Shown: one piece after another, positions 9,062-22,746 of the stretch
Layout of the letters: each line of letters opens with the position of its first letter
Numbering within the stretch: the first letter of the stretch is position 1
Assembly: GCF_014842875.1 (NCBI RefSeq)
Contig: NZ_JACYXZ010000003.1
Location: forward strand, 310,001-374,000
Origin: Nocardioides donggukensis
GTDB taxonomy: Bacteria; Actinomycetota; Actinomycetes; Propionibacteriales; Nocardioidaceae
Reading direction: 5' to 3'
Length of the DNA stretch: 64,000 nt
Position numbers and translations under genes: made by a program
Notes under the pieces: model-generated
The model's input: the letters and a program-made list of their open reading frames with translations, nothing else
Told to the model about the DNA's origin: nothing
The model's database searches: none

Positions 9062-9240
9062 GGTTCGTCGGCTGTGCCCTGTCCGGACACAGGGACGATC
9101 CGGGGACCGCGGTACCACCCTGCTTGCCGACTCGCGCCGACCGCTTCGTTCACGGCTGTGACGGGCCACCCGTCCGGTTCTACTGAGGACCCCGGACTCG
9201 GGTCCCGTTCTTCCGGAGGCTCGCCGCTGATGACGGCTCG
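9062..9240 (-). promoter_or_regulatory. Ile T-box riboswitch (actinobacterial type)
   Basis: The ileS leader carries the T-box signature GGGTGGTACCGCGG at 9120-9107 (minus strand), the segment that pairs with the acceptor end of uncharged tRNA. About 110 nt upstream is a short stem I with the conserved block GGCGAGCCTCCGGAAGAACG and the triplet ATC at 9231-9229 in the specifier position, matching isoleucine. Downstream, GTCCCTGTGTCCGGACAGGG forms a hairpin before the AGGAG site. There is no U-tract, so control is probably at translation initiation by sequestering the ribosome-binding site, as known for actinobacterial ileS T-boxes with reduced stem I. The exact 5' end was not determined. Confidence 0.9.
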
Positions 9241-9369
9241 AACGCCTGTGCCGGCATCCTACGGCCGCCGGCCCCGGGAGCGGAAACCCGTGCCCGACCG
9301 GTGCCGCCCGATGCCGGCCGCCGCGGGCCGGTCCGGCCACCTCCCCCCGTAGGGGTGGGGCGGCTTCCG

Positions 9370-9375
9370 TAGAAT
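9370..9375 (+). promoter_or_regulatory. -10 box of a probable leaderless dapD transcript
   Basis: TAGAAT ends 8 nt before the dapD ATG and no ribosome-binding site fits between them, so transcription probably starts at or next to the start codon. Confidence 0.6.
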
Positions 9376-9383
9376 CGACGATC

Positions 9384-10328
9384 ATGACCTCCCCCGCCCA
9401 CGGCTTCGGCCTCGTGACCCTCGACCGCGCCGGCACCGTCCTCGACGTCTGGTTCCCCGAGCCGGCCCTGGGTCCGGCGCCCGACCCGGCCGCGGCGCCC
9501 GAGGAGCTCGCCGCGCTCGCCGTCGACGACGACCTGCGCTCGGTACGCCGCGAGGTGCGGCTGGTCGCGATCGCCGACCTGGCCGCCGCTCCGGCGAGCG
9601 CCGAGGACGCCTGGCTGCGCCTGCACCTGCTCTCCTCCCGCCTCGTCGCACCGCACGGGCTGTCGATGGAGGGGGTCTTCGGACTGCTGGCGAACGTCGT
9701 GTGGACCAGCGCCGGGCCGTGCGCCGTCGAGGGCTTCGAGCTGGTCCGGGCGCGGCTGCGCGCCGCCGGCCAGCACGTGACCGTGCTGGGCGTGGACAAG
9801 TTCCCGCGGATGGTCGACTACGTGGTGCCCGGCGGCGTCCGGATCGCCGACGCCGACCGGGTCCGGCTGGGGGCGCACCTGGCCCCCGGGACCACCGTCA
9901 TGCACGAGGGCTTCGTGAACTTCCACGCCGGCACCCTCGGCGCCTCGATGGTCGAGGGCCGGATCTCGGCCGGCGTCGTGGTCGGCGACGGCTCCGACGT
10001 CGGCGGCGGCGCCTCGATCATGGGCACCCTGTCCGGTGGCGGCACCGAGACCATCTCCATCGGGGAGCGCTGCCTGCTGGGCGCCAACTCCGGCATCGGG
10101 ATCTCCCTCGGCGACGACTGCGTCGTCGAGGCCGGCTGCTACGTGACCGCCGGCACCAAGGTGACCGTGCTCGAGCCGGACAGCGAGCCGAGGATCGTGA
10201 AGGCACGGGAGCTCTCCGGTGCGGCCAACGTGCTCTTCCGTCGCAACTCGGTCAGCGGCGCCGTCGAGGCCGTGCCGTGGCAGCGTGCGGGCATCGCGCT
10301 CAACGCGGCCCTGCACGCGAACGACTGA
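9384..10328 (+). CDS. dapD: Tetrahydrodipicolinate N-succinyltransferase
   Basis: 314 aa, the actinobacterial type of DapD, which transfers succinate from succinyl-CoA to tetrahydrodipicolinate in lysine/diaminopimelate synthesis. The N-terminal domain (about 1-135) is followed by left-handed beta-helix hexapeptide repeats ([58 protein letters not shown]). Divergent from ileS and on the same pathway as dapE and dapC in this window. The ATG at 9384 agrees with the family N-terminus and with the adjacent -10 box. Confidence 0.95.
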   Translation: MTSPAHGFGLVTLDRAGTVLDVWFPEPALGPAPDPAAAPEELAALAVDDDLRSVRREVRLVAIADLAAAPASAEDAWLRLHLLSSRLVAPHGLSMEGVFGLLANVVWTSAGPCAVEGFELVRARLRAAGQHVTVLGVDKFPRMVDYVVPGGVRIADADRVRLGAHLAPGTTVMHEGFVNFHAGTLGASMVEGRISAGVVVGDGSDVGGGASIMGTLSGGGTETISIGERCLLGANSGIGISLGDDCVVEAGCYVTAGTKVTVLEPDSEPRIVKARELSGAANVLFRRNSVSGAVEAVPWQRAGIALNAALHAND

Positions 10329-10329
10329 C

Positions 10330-11301
10330 GTGGCCCGGCGCAGTCGCGTCGGCGTCGGCCTGCTCGTCGTGGGCGTGCTCGCGGGCACCGGGGTGGCCGT
10401 CTTCCGCGGCCTCGGCCCGTTGCCCGACCCCCAGTCCTGCACGGCCTCCGTGGACGGGCACTCGGTGCGGGTCACCCACGAGCAGGGCGAGAACGCCGCG
10501 CTCATCGCCGCCGTCGCCGAGCGGAGGGGGCTCCCCGCCCGGGCGGTGAGCATCGCCCTCGCCACGGCGTACCAGGAGTCGAAGATCGCCAACATCGACT
10601 ACGGCGACCGGGACTCCGTGGGCCTGTTCCAGCAGCGGCCGTCCCAGGGCTGGGGCACGCAGAAGCAGATCCTCGACCCCTACTACGCCACGAACGCGTT
10701 CTACGACGAGCTGGAGAAGATCGACGGCTACCGGGACATGCGGATCACCGAGGCCGCCCAGCGGGTGCAGCGCTCCGGCTTCCCGGAGGCCTACGAGGAC
10801 CACGCCCAGGACGCCCGGACGCTGGCCTCCGCCCTCACCGGGAACTCCCCGGACGGGCGGTTCACGTGCGTGGTGCGGCACGACGGCGAGGAGGAGGCCG
10901 ACGACCTCGACGAGGCCGGGCTGACCACGCGGGCCGGGCGGGTGCGCCGCGACCTGGAGCAGGCCTTCGGCGACCTCACGCTGGGCGGCTTCGAGCCGGA
11001 GGGGGTCTCATCGGGGCACATGCCCGGGTCCGCCCACTACGACGGCCGGGCCATCGACGTGTTCTTCCGCCCCGTCGGCCCCGAGAACCGGCGCCGCGGC
11101 TGGGCCCTGGCCTACTACCTGGTGGCGCACGCGGAGCGGCTCGAGGTCGACCACGTGATCTTCGACGGCCGGATCTGGGGCTCGGGACGGCGCTCGGAGC
11201 AGGGCTGGCGCGCCTACGAGCCGGACACCGACGGCAGCGACGCCGCCACCGCGGCCGTCCTGGAGCACCGCGACCACGTCCACGTCGACGTGCACGACTG
11301 A
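10330..11301 (+). CDS. Membrane-anchored putative muralytic protein
   Basis: 323 aa from a GTG at 10330, which follows the dapD stop directly. An N-terminal membrane helix (VGLLVVGVLAGTGVAVF) would anchor an extracytoplasmic protein. Residues about 45-170 carry a transglycosylase-like pattern (SIALATAYQESKIANIDYGDRDSVGLFQQRPSQGWG). The C-terminal part (SSGHMPGSAHYDGRAIDVFF ... HRDHVHVDVHD) has the His/Asp arrangement of D-Ala-D-Ala carboxypeptidase-like folds. A role in peptidoglycan turnover is inferred from these two regions; neither activity is proven. Probably co-transcribed with dapD, which is also linked to wall precursor supply. Confidence 0.75.
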   Translation: MARRSRVGVGLLVVGVLAGTGVAVFRGLGPLPDPQSCTASVDGHSVRVTHEQGENAALIAAVAERRGLPARAVSIALATAYQESKIANIDYGDRDSVGLFQQRPSQGWGTQKQILDPYYATNAFYDELEKIDGYRDMRITEAAQRVQRSGFPEAYEDHAQDARTLASALTGNSPDGRFTCVVRHDGEEEADDLDEAGLTTRAGRVRRDLEQAFGDLTLGGFEPEGVSSGHMPGSAHYDGRAIDVFFRPVGPENRRRGWALAYYLVAHAERLEVDHVIFDGRIWGSGRRSEQGWRAYEPDTDGSDAATAAVLEHRDHVHVDVHD

Positions 11302-11314
11302 GCTCCCTCGCCCC

Positions 11315-12556
11315 TCACACGCCTCCGAAGGTGAGGACGATGAGGGCGACGTTGAGGAGGCAGATCACCGCGGCCACGGTCGCCGCCACCGCCGTGGTCA
11401 GCCGACTGTTGACCAGCGCCCCCATGATGTCCCGGCGGCGGGTCAGCATCACCAGCGGGATCAGCGCGAACGGGATGCCGAAGGACAGGATCACCTGCGA
11501 GATCACCAGGGCCTGGGTGGGGTCGACGCCGGCCCCGATCACGACCAGCGCCGGGGCCAGCGTCACCACCCGGCGTACGACGAGGGGGATCCGCCGGCGC
11601 AGGAACCCCTGCATCACGACCTGGCCGGAGAGCGTGCCCACGCCCGAGGCGGCGAAGCCGGAGGCGAGCAGCGCCAGGGCGAAGAGGAGCGCCGCCGTCG
11701 GCCCGAGGGTCTCGGCCAGCCCGGCGTGCGCCGCCTCGATGGTCTCGACCGGCTCCGCGAGGTTGGAGAGCACCTGGGCGGCGACCACCAGCATGGCCAG
11801 GTTCACCAGCCCGGCCAAGGCCATCGCGGCCACCACGTCGACCCGCTGGCTGCGCAGAAGCCCCAGCCGCTCCTTCTCGGTGCTGCGCTCGTAGCGGTTC
11901 TGGGTCAGCGCCCCGTGCAGGTAGATCACGTGCGGCATCACGGTGGCGCCCAGCATCCCGGTCGCCAGCAGCACCGTGTCGGTGCCCTCGAAGCGCGGGG
12001 TCAGGCCCGCGGCCGCCGCACCGGTGTCGACCCCGCCGAGCACGAGGCTGTAGAGGAAGCCGCCGAGCACCACCAGCAGCATCCCGGTGATCACGACCTC
12101 GAACGGCCGCGCACCGCGGCTCTGCAGGCCGAGCAGGGCGAACGCGACCACCGCCGTGATCAGGCCGCCGGTCAGGAGCGGGATGTCGAACAGCAGCTGG
12201 AGCGCGATCGCACCGCCGAGGACCTCGGCGAGGTCGGTCGCGATCGCGACCAGCTCGGCCTGGGCCCACAGCCCCTTGGTGGTCCGGCGGGGGAAGTGGT
12301 CCCGGCACAGCTCGGGAAGGCTGCGGCCGGTCGCGATGCCGGCCTTGGCGGAGAGGTACTGGATCAGCATCGCCATGAGGTTGCTGGCGACCAGCACCCA
12401 CACCAGCAGGTAGCCGTAGCGGGAGCCGGCGGTGATGTTGGTGGCGAAGTTGCCGGGGTCGATGTAGGCGACCGCGGCGACGAAGGCCGGCCCGAACAGC
12501 GGCAGCGGGCCGCGCACCAGCGCGACGCCGGCGAAGCGGGACCTGCGCTGGAACAT
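11315..12556 (-). CDS. mntH: Nramp-family divalent metal ion transporter
   Basis: 413 aa with 11 predicted membrane helices. It has the two Nramp signatures: DPGN in helix 1 (AYIDPGNFATNITAG) and MPH in helix 6 (GATVMPHVIYLHGAL). These residues bind Mn(II) or Fe(II), which enter by proton symport across the cytoplasmic membrane. The start is supported by GGGAGGA 6 nt upstream. It lies on the same strand and only 30 nt after the last gene of the monooxygenase operon, so co-transcription is possible; iron supply to the diiron hydroxylase is an attractive but unproven reason for the position. Confidence 0.92.
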   Translation of the reverse strand: MFQRRSRFAGVALVRGPLPLFGPAFVAAVAYIDPGNFATNITAGSRYGYLLVWVLVASNLMAMLIQYLSAKAGIATGRSLPELCRDHFPRRTTKGLWAQAELVAIATDLAEVLGGAIALQLLFDIPLLTGGLITAVVAFALLGLQSRGARPFEVVITGMLLVVLGGFLYSLVLGGVDTGAAAAGLTPRFEGTDTVLLATGMLGATVMPHVIYLHGALTQNRYERSTEKERLGLLRSQRVDVVAAMALAGLVNLAMLVVAAQVLSNLAEPVETIEAAHAGLAETLGPTAALLFALALLASGFAASGVGTLSGQVVMQGFLRRRIPLVVRRVVTLAPALVVIGAGVDPTQALVISQVILSFGIPFALIPLVMLTRRRDIMGALVNSRLTTAVAATVAAVICLLNVALIVLTFGGV

Positions 12557-12586
12557 GTGGCCGTCCTCCCGGTGCGGCTCGGAGGG

Positions 12587-16707
<4,121 letters not shown>

Positions 16708-16711
<4 letters not shown>

Positions 16712-17763
16712 ACCGTGGCTCCTTCGGTCACGAGGGCGGCGTCGTCCTGCGCGGCCGGGGTCCCCTCCCCGGACAGCCGGCACTCCTCGGGCACCTCGAT
16801 CCCGTAGAGCTTGGCCGCGTTCAGGCCCAGGATCTTGCGCTTGGTGTCGGTGTTCACCCGCGGGTAGTCGGAGAACTCCTCGCTGGGGTAGTCCCAGTCG
16901 ACGAAGCCCTCGACCTGCCACTTCGGCTCCCAGATGCCGTAGTCGCTGCCGAAGGTCATCTTGTCCTCGCCGACCCAGAAGAGCAGCTCCCCCATGACCT
17001 TGGCGAAGAACTTCGGCCGGGCGTGCATGAAGCCGCCGATCACCACCGAGAGCCCGGCGTAGACGTTCGGCTCCTGCGTGGCCATGAAGCAGAAGTCCTC
17101 GATCCGGGGCAGGCCCACGTGCTCGACGATGAAGTTCAGCTCGGGGAAGTCCGTCGCGGCGTGGTCCACGTCGGAGACGTCGAACGCGTCCTTGTCCAGC
17201 GGCCAGATCGTCGGCCCCTTGTGGACGTGGATGTTCTTGATCCCCAGCTCCTGGCACTTCTGGAGGTACTCGTAGGCCTCGGGGTCCTTGAGCGTCCAGC
17301 CGCGGGAGCCGTCGCGCCACTCGGCGGTGTAGAGCTTGACGCCGATCGAGCCCCAGCGCTCGACGTTGGCCGCGAGCTCCTCGAGGCCCTTGCTGCCCTC
17401 GCGCGGGTCCCACCGGGTGTTGACGATGAACTTGCCCGGATGCTTCTCCGAGAGGGCGCCGTTGCGCTCGGTGGTGTTGAACCCGTCGGCGTACCACTCC
17501 TTGAGGTACGTCGGCTGGAAGACCGCGACGTCGACGTACCCGTCCTCGAAGACGTCCTTCATCAGGTCGTCCTCGGAGTACTTCTGGAAGTGCTCGATGC
17601 TCCAGTGGGTCTCGGGCGGACCGAGCCCCTGGTAGGCGTGGAAGCACTCGATCCAGCCCTTGGCGTACTGCTCCTGACCCGCCACCCAGTTCTGCGGGCT
17701 CGCGTCCCAGTAGTGCATGTGGCTGTCGACGACGAAGTACTTGTTCCCGTCCTTCTCGTACAT
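16708..17763 (-). CDS. Amidohydrolase family 2 protein
   Basis: 351 aa, TIM-barrel metallohydrolase. Metal ligand candidates are the HMH of DSHMHYWDA near the N-terminus, the His of NIHVHKGPT, the His of IVEHVGLPR and the Asp of FGSDYGIWE. A protein of this type follows prmD in the known propane/mycobacterial monooxygenase clusters, where its function has not been settled; a hydrolytic or decarboxylating step on a product, or an assembly role, are possible. It starts 40 nt after prmD with AGGAGGA upstream of the ATG. Confidence 0.9.
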
Positions 17764-17802
17764 GTGTCCTCCTCAGGCTGGGGGTGGCGGGTCCGTGGAC
17801 CG

Positions 17803-18198
17803 CTACTTCGTGTAGGTCTTGAGGTCGAAGCCGAGCAGGTCGGCGGCGTCCTCGGGATTGGCGAACATGATCGTGCGGTCGTCCTCGTGAACCATCCGTC
17901 CGTAGTGGGTGGACATGTTCTCCTCGAACTCCGCGGCGTCGAAGTAGCCGGACTCCTCCCCCAGCGCCTCGGAGATCTCGTCGTAGTCGAAGTCCATGCG
18001 GTTGGTCCCGTCCACCCGGATCATCGACGGGAGCGGGGTGATCGTGACCCCCTCCTTGCCGCGCATCACCTCGGCCACGACCGCGCCGACCTGGTTGTTC
18101 ATCAGCGTCACGCCGCACTTGTTCGAGGGGGTGTTGTCGGACTTGAACGCACTCTCTGCCGTCGGGTACGACGTCTTGGTGGACTGGTAGGCGTTCAC
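17803..18198 (-). CDS. prmD: Monooxygenase coupling (effector) protein
   Basis: 131 aa, MmoB/DmpM family. The core [20 protein letters not shown] followed by [21 protein letters not shown] matches the cofactor-less regulatory subunit that binds the hydroxylase and gates oxygen activation. No metal ligands or cofactor motifs are expected or seen. Its start overlaps the end of prmC (4 nt), as in related clusters. Length is typical for the family. Confidence 0.93.
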   Translation of the reverse strand: MNAYQSTKTSYPTAESAFKSDNTPSNKCGVTLMNNQVGAVVAEVMRGKEGVTITPLPSMIRVDGTNRMDFDYDEISEALGEESGYFDAAEFEENMSTHYGRMVHEDDRTIMFANPEDAADLLGFDLKTYTK

Positions 18199-19370
18199 TG
18201 GGTCAGCTCCTTCGGGTCGGTGAGGTCGAGGTCGGAGAGGATGCCGCTGAAGCGGCTCTTGGCGCGGTCCAGGCCGTCCTCGAAGCGCGGCGGCTTCGCG
18301 TCCGGCTGGGACCAGATCGGCTGCAGCTCACGCGCGGCCACCAGGCAGCGCGGGACCCACTCCTCGAGCCACCCGCCGATGACGGCCTTGTTGTGGTCCG
18401 CGAACTCCTTGTCGTTGGTGAGCAGCTCGAACATCGCCTTGGTGTAGCGCAGGTCGCGCGAGGCGTAGTCGAACTCCCCGGCGCCGACGACGGTCGGGGT
18501 GACGAAGTCCCCGTTGCCGGGCGCCGCCTGCTGGACCAGCTGGCTGCGGAACAGCTCGCCGACGAGCGGCTCGAAGACCACGTTGGCCGCGAACACCGCC
18601 TCGGCCCAGTCGTCGACCGCGGTCAGCTGCTCGGCCACCCGGCGTACTCCCTGCCAGGCCGGGTCCTCGGCCCACGTCTCCACGTGCGCCTTGCCGTCGA
18701 AGTCGGGGATCTCCTCGCTCAGCGTGAGGTTGTAGAGCGCCAGGTCCTGGGCGAACCGGATCCGGTGCATGCTGTTCACGGAGATCGCGTTGTTGTGCAT
18801 GTTCGTCGGCGCCCGGCGCTGGGCGTTGGCGAAGACGTAGAGGCCCAGGCCGTGCTCGACGTGCATCCACGCCCCGACGTTGCGCTCGACGAAGGTCACC
18901 CAGTTGGGGTTCCACTGCTCGAAGGCCTTGGTCTGCCGCGCGGTCTCGACGTTCTGGTTGATCTGCCGCACCACGTTGGAGTTGTTGCGGTAGAAAGTGA
19001 GCTCCCACTCCTCGTTGGGATCGCGGAACTCGTGCCACCCGTGGGCCGGCCACTCGTAGCCCTTGCCACCCGAGCCGGGGTAGCGCTCCGGCTCCGCGCG
19101 GTCGACGCCCCACGCCTTGAGGGCGGTCCAGGTGAGCGGGTAGCCGCCACGTCCGTCGGCGAACCCGTAGAGCCATCCCTGGGCCAGGTAGTGACGCGGG
19201 TCGGGTTGCACCTCGACCGTGACGTCCTCGTAGTGCGACTGCTTGCGCTTCGCCGGCGTGTAGTAGTTGTAGCGTCGTGCTGTCGAGTCCGGGAACACCT
19301 TGGCGCCGGCTTCGGCGTCGGTGAACTCCGGCTTCGGCGAACTGCGCTCCGCGGTGACCTCGGTGGTCAT
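18195..19370 (-). CDS. prmC: Monooxygenase hydroxylase small (beta) subunit
   Basis: 391 aa, the non-metal-binding ferritin-like subunit that pairs with PrmA in the hydroxylase. Typical beta-subunit blocks are present ([80 protein letters not shown]). The diiron ligands are absent, as expected. It lies between the reductase and coupling protein genes, which is the PrmA-B-C-D order of the propane/MimABCD group rather than that of methane or toluene monooxygenases. Confidence 0.94.
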   Translation of the reverse strand: MTTEVTAERSSPKPEFTDAEAGAKVFPDSTARRYNYYTPAKRKQSHYEDVTVEVQPDPRHYLAQGWLYGFADGRGGYPLTWTALKAWGVDRAEPERYPGSGGKGYEWPAHGWHEFRDPNEEWELTFYRNNSNVVRQINQNVETARQTKAFEQWNPNWVTFVERNVGAWMHVEHGLGLYVFANAQRRAPTNMHNNAISVNSMHRIRFAQDLALYNLTLSEEIPDFDGKAHVETWAEDPAWQGVRRVAEQLTAVDDWAEAVFAANVVFEPLVGELFRSQLVQQAAPGNGDFVTPTVVGAGEFDYASRDLRYTKAMFELLTNDKEFADHNKAVIGGWLEEWVPRCLVAARELQPIWSQPDAKPPRFEDGLDRAKSRFSGILSDLDLTDPKELTQ

Positions 19371-19432
19371 GTCGATCGGCCTCGCTCTCGTGGACTGTCG
19401 TGGAATGACGTGCTGTCGGGCTGTCCCTCGGA

Positions 19433-20473
19433 TCAGGTCGGACCCGTGGTCGTGAACTTGTCGTAGTAGATGTGCTTCTCGGGTGCGCCGAGCCCGGTGA
19501 GGACGTCCATGGCCGCCTCGACCATCGGTGGCGGCCCGCAGACGTAGGAGTCGGCCTCGGCGAGGTCGGTCTCGTACTTCGCGACGATGTCGGTCACCAT
19601 CCCGACCTCGCCCTGCCAGGTGTCGTCGCCGTCGGCCTCGGAGAGCGCCGGGACGAACGTGAAGTTCGGCAGCACCTCCGAGAGCGCGTGGAGCTCCTCC
19701 TCGAAGCAGAGGTCCCGCTGGGTGCGGGCCCCGTAGTAGTAGGTCGCCTTGCGGGTGCTGCCGCGCTCGGCCAGGGACCGCAGCACCGAGAGGATCGGTG
19801 CCATCCCGGCCCCGCCGCCGACGAAGACCAGGTCGGAGTCCCTGCCGTCGCGCAGCGTGAAGACCCCGAAGGGGCCGACCAGGTCCAGCCGGTCCCCCAC
19901 GGCGAGCGTGCTGTCCAGGAACTGGGAGAATCTCCCGTCCGGGTAGACCCGGATCACGAACTCCAGCCGGCCGCCCTCCTTGCTCGAGGTGTTGGCCATC
20001 GAGAACGACCGGGTCTCCTCGGAGTCGGGGATAGCGATGTCGACGTACTGACCGGGCCAGAAGGGGATCTCGGTCGGTTCGACCAGCCGGAGCACCAGGT
20101 GCCGCAGGTCATGGGTGACAGGCTCGTTGGAGACGACCTCGGCCACGGCCTCCTGGATCGGATGGCCGGACCGGAGCATCTCCTCGTCGTAGTTGAGGAG
20201 CTCGATCGTCACGTCCTCGTAGACGTGCGCCCGGCACAGGAGCGTGAACCCCTCGTCCAGCTCGAAGTCGGGCAGCGCGAACGTCGAGTACTTGTCCAGC
20301 TCGATGTCATCGCCGTCCAGGACGAACGACTTGCATGCTGCGCACTGACCCTCCTTGCAGCCGTGCATGAGCGTGATGCCCTGCTCGGCGGCGGCGCGCA
20401 GCACCGTCTTCTCCTCCTCGACCTCGATCTCGACGCCCACCGGCTCGAACCGGACGACGTGCTTGTCACCCAT
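19433..20473 (-). CDS. prmB: Monooxygenase reductase, 2Fe-2S/FAD/NADH
   Basis: 346 aa. An N-terminal plant-type ferredoxin domain binds a 2Fe-2S cluster through Cys39, Cys44, Cys47 and Cys80. Next come an FAD-binding domain (RSFSMANTS) and an NADH-binding domain (VGGGAGMAPILSVLRSL, then CGPPPMVEAAM). It passes electrons from NADH to the diiron centre of PrmA. It lies 25 nt after prmA in the operon. Confidence 0.95.
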   Translation of the reverse strand: MGDKHVVRFEPVGVEIEVEEEKTVLRAAAEQGITLMHGCKEGQCAACKSFVLDGDDIELDKYSTFALPDFELDEGFTLLCRAHVYEDVTIELLNYDEEMLRSGHPIQEAVAEVVSNEPVTHDLRHLVLRLVEPTEIPFWPGQYVDIAIPDSEETRSFSMANTSSKEGGRLEFVIRVYPDGRFSQFLDSTLAVGDRLDLVGPFGVFTLRDGRDSDLVFVGGGAGMAPILSVLRSLAERGSTRKATYYYGARTQRDLCFEEELHALSEVLPNFTFVPALSEADGDDTWQGEVGMVTDIVAKYETDLAEADSYVCGPPPMVEAAMDVLTGLGAPEKHIYYDKFTTTGPT

Positions 20474-20498
20474 GACCCCTGACCCGTGGCCCTCGGCC

Positions 20499-22151
20499 TC
20501 AGGCCTCCGCCGGGGCGGGCCGGCCGGCCGGACCTCCGCGGATGTAGTCGGCGTGGAAGGCCTGCTGCTCCTCCGGGGTCATCTCGTTGAGCACCACGTT
20601 CGGGCTCAGGAGCGGTCCCATGCGGCGCATGTGGTCCAGGTTCCACATCTTCTTGGGGTCGAGGTTCAGGTGCGGCTGTGCCACCAGGGTGAACCCGTCG
20701 TCGCGGACGTAGCCCATGTCGGAGACGACGTCGGCCCAGTTCCAGCCGTGGTAGAGCGTCTCCCACTCGCGCTTGCCGATCAGCTGGCCCATGTTGGGGG
20801 TCTCGCGGCCCTGGTAGGTCGGCCGGAAGGCCTCGACGTCGGTCCAGCGGCAGGCCTCGTGGCAGTAGGTGCGCATCTGCCCGTCGACCTCGGCCATGAC
20901 CATGTCCTCGCGGACCAGGCACGGCACCATGCACGTCCAGCACCGGTGCGGGTACTGGTAGTCGACGTCCTCGGCCACGATCGGGTGGTGCCCGTTCGGG
21001 GTGGAGAGCCGGGAGTAGTTCTCCCACCAGGCGCCGTACTTGTCGTACCAGCCCGGGTACTTGTACTCGAACCACTCGAAGTCCTTGTCGGTCATCGGGT
21101 CGATCCGCCAGTAGTTGGCGAGCCACCCGGTGGCGAAGAACTGCGCCACCTCGTGCACGTAGCCCTTGTTCCAGATCTGGTTCCAGGACTCCTCGATGAG
21201 GTCGTGCGGGATCACCAGCCCGTACTTCTCGAGCGGGACCAGGTAGCTGCGGTAGTAGTCGTCGTAGATCCACCGGCGCCACATCTCGGCGTAGCTCTCC
21301 CGGTCCTTGCGGCGATCCTTCGTGCCGTACTCGATGAACGTGCCGATCGCGGCGTCGACCACGCGGTGGTTGTTCCACCAGGCGTACCGGAGGTCGCGCT
21401 CGAGCAGCTGGTGGTTGCCCTCGTCGGCCAGCGCCATCAGCAGCGTCGCGTAGCCGTTGCTGATGTGCCGCGACTCGTCGGACTGCACCGAGTGGAAGAC
21501 CGTCGGCAGCAGGTAGTCGCCGTTGGCGGCCGCCTCCGCCGGCATCGCCACGAACAGGGTGTTCGTGAAGGCCGTCTCCGCCACGATCGTCAGGTAGATG
21601 CTCGCCGCGGTGATCGCGTCACCGGTGATGAAGCCCTCGGCGAACTGCCGCCCGATCGTGCCGCAGTAGTCGTTCTGGAAGTTGCGCAGGCTGGAGTTGA
21701 AGCCGGCCGGGTCGATGTAGTTGTTCATGTACAGGCGCTTGAGGTTCTGCTGGATCGTCGAGTGCCTGACCTCGTCGATCATCTGGATGGCCTGCCCGTT
21801 GTGCAGCTCGGGGTTCGGCACGTTGTTGAACAGCAGGGGCATCGCCCGGGCCGCCGAGATCTCGGGCAGCGGGATGATGGAGAGGAAGAGCTTCTGCCAC
21901 TCCAGCCAGCGCTCCTGCACCTGGCGGAACATGTTGCCGCGGATCGCGCCGTCGGCGGCGCCGTAGACGCGGTGGTCCTTCTCCTCCTGCATGGGGAAGT
22001 AGGACCGGAGCACCTGCTTGAGGGGGTCCTTCTTCTTGGCCTTCTGGAACGTGTAGTCGGTTCCGTACTGGGACACGGGCGTGTGGTAGAGCGGCTCCCA
22101 CGCCAGTTCCTGGATCTTCTCGTGCGCCATGGCCACGCTTTGGCGAGTCAT
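20499..22151 (-). CDS. prmA: Propane-type monooxygenase hydroxylase large subunit
   Basis: 550 aa, alpha subunit of a soluble diiron monooxygenase. The six expected iron ligands are visible: Glu97 (PLPEISA), Glu127 and His130 (DEVRH), Glu192 (VAETAF), and Glu226 and His229 (DESRH). From memory it is very close to MimA of mycobacteria and PrmA of Gordonia and Rhodococcus, which oxidise propane and, for MimA, acetone, phenol and other small compounds, so the physiological substrate cannot be fixed from sequence. The ATG at 22151 has GGAAGGA 6 nt upstream and gives the expected MTRQS start. Probably activated by the divergent MimR-type protein through the palindrome at 22234-22248. Confidence 0.96.
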   Translation of the reverse strand: MTRQSVAMAHEKIQELAWEPLYHTPVSQYGTDYTFQKAKKKDPLKQVLRSYFPMQEEKDHRVYGAADGAIRGNMFRQVQERWLEWQKLFLSIIPLPEISAARAMPLLFNNVPNPELHNGQAIQMIDEVRHSTIQQNLKRLYMNNYIDPAGFNSSLRNFQNDYCGTIGRQFAEGFITGDAITAASIYLTIVAETAFTNTLFVAMPAEAAANGDYLLPTVFHSVQSDESRHISNGYATLLMALADEGNHQLLERDLRYAWWNNHRVVDAAIGTFIEYGTKDRRKDRESYAEMWRRWIYDDYYRSYLVPLEKYGLVIPHDLIEESWNQIWNKGYVHEVAQFFATGWLANYWRIDPMTDKDFEWFEYKYPGWYDKYGAWWENYSRLSTPNGHHPIVAEDVDYQYPHRCWTCMVPCLVREDMVMAEVDGQMRTYCHEACRWTDVEAFRPTYQGRETPNMGQLIGKREWETLYHGWNWADVVSDMGYVRDDGFTLVAQPHLNLDPKKMWNLDHMRRMGPLLSPNVVLNEMTPEEQQAFHADYIRGGPAGRPAPAEA

Positions 22152-22205
22152 GTCCAGTCCTTCCTGGGGTCATAAGTGAGTCCGGACCCGAGGTCCGTCG
22201 CCTCC

Positions 22206-22248
22206 ATCAAAGCCCCGTCCGAGGCGTCGGCAGGTCTCACAATGAGAC
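22206..22248 (-). promoter_or_regulatory. prmA promoter with palindromic operator copy 1
   Basis: The 15-bp palindrome GTCTCA-CAA-TGAGAC (plus strand, 22234-22248, centre 22241) is followed on the minus strand by TTTGAT at 22211-22206, 30 bp from the palindrome centre. This puts the palindrome at about -42 from the inferred start, where class II activators bind. The -10 match is weak, as expected for an activator-dependent promoter. The untranslated leader would be about 48 nt. Confidence 0.7.
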
Positions 22249-22263
22249 GATCCGGCGCGGCCC

Positions 22264-22524
22264 TCACTCCTCCCCGAAGACCACGGCCCGGATCTCCGCG
22301 AGGTTGGCGCGGACATCGCGCATGACCTCCCGGTTGCCCTCCGGCGCCGGCTCGATGCCCAGCGCGATCAGCAGGTCGCGGGCGGGCGGACCGGGGTCTC
22401 CGGTCTCTCCGAGCGTCGGATGCAGGCCCTGGTCCGCGAGATGGGTGAAGACGAGGTTGACCACGCTCCACGGGTTGTAGCTCTCCGCGGAGCCGTCCTG
22501 CTCGGAGTCCGGGCCCGGGTCCAT
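22264..22524 (-). CDS. Small acidic protein between prmA and its activator, unknown
   Basis: 86 aa, MDPGPDSEQDGSAESYNPWS at the N-terminus and ending AEIRAVVFGEE; acidic, soluble and predicted mostly helical (WSVVNLVFTHLADQG; REVMRDVRANLAEIRAVVF). The start is fixed by a strong GGAGGTGA site 6 nt upstream of ATG 22524; the much longer open frame above it is antisense to the activator gene and not coding. It ends 112 nt before the prmA start on the same strand, with its own promoter overlapping operator copy 2. I do not recognise a family. Its position suggests a role in the monooxygenase system. Confidence 0.72.
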   Translation of the reverse strand: MDPGPDSEQDGSAESYNPWSVVNLVFTHLADQGLHPTLGETGDPGPPARDLLIALGIEPAPEGNREVMRDVRANLAEIRAVVFGEE

Positions 22525-22583
22525 CGAGATCACCTCCGGGCGCCGGACCGACCCCGTCGGCCGGTCGGCAGCGCCGATCTCCG

Positions 22584-22653
22584 ACGCTACGCGCGGCGTC
22601 GGCCGCGGTCGTCTCATTCTGAGACAGTCCGCGGCCCGGGCGAACGGGAGAAT
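22584..22653. promoter_or_regulatory. Bidirectional promoter with palindromic operator copy 2
   Basis: Palindrome GTCTCA-TTC-TGAGAC at 22611-22625, centre 22618. On the plus strand GAGAAT starts at 22648, 30 bp from the centre, toward the activator gene. On the minus strand TAGCGT starts at 22589, 29 bp from the centre, toward the 86-aa gene. One symmetric site could therefore serve both directions, giving autoregulation of the activator. Confidence 0.65.
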
Positions 22654-22746
22654 CGGAGTCTCGACCGGGAGCACGGGAGCGCTTACCGTGAGGTGAGGTC
22701 GTGGCGGGCATGGACACATGGTCGAGGAGGACGTCTGGGGGCTGAT

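Noticed and set aside
22152..22263. Possible sigma-54 promoter upstream of prmA
   Set aside because: No TGGC-N8-TGC type -24/-12 element was seen, and the activator lacks GAFTGA.
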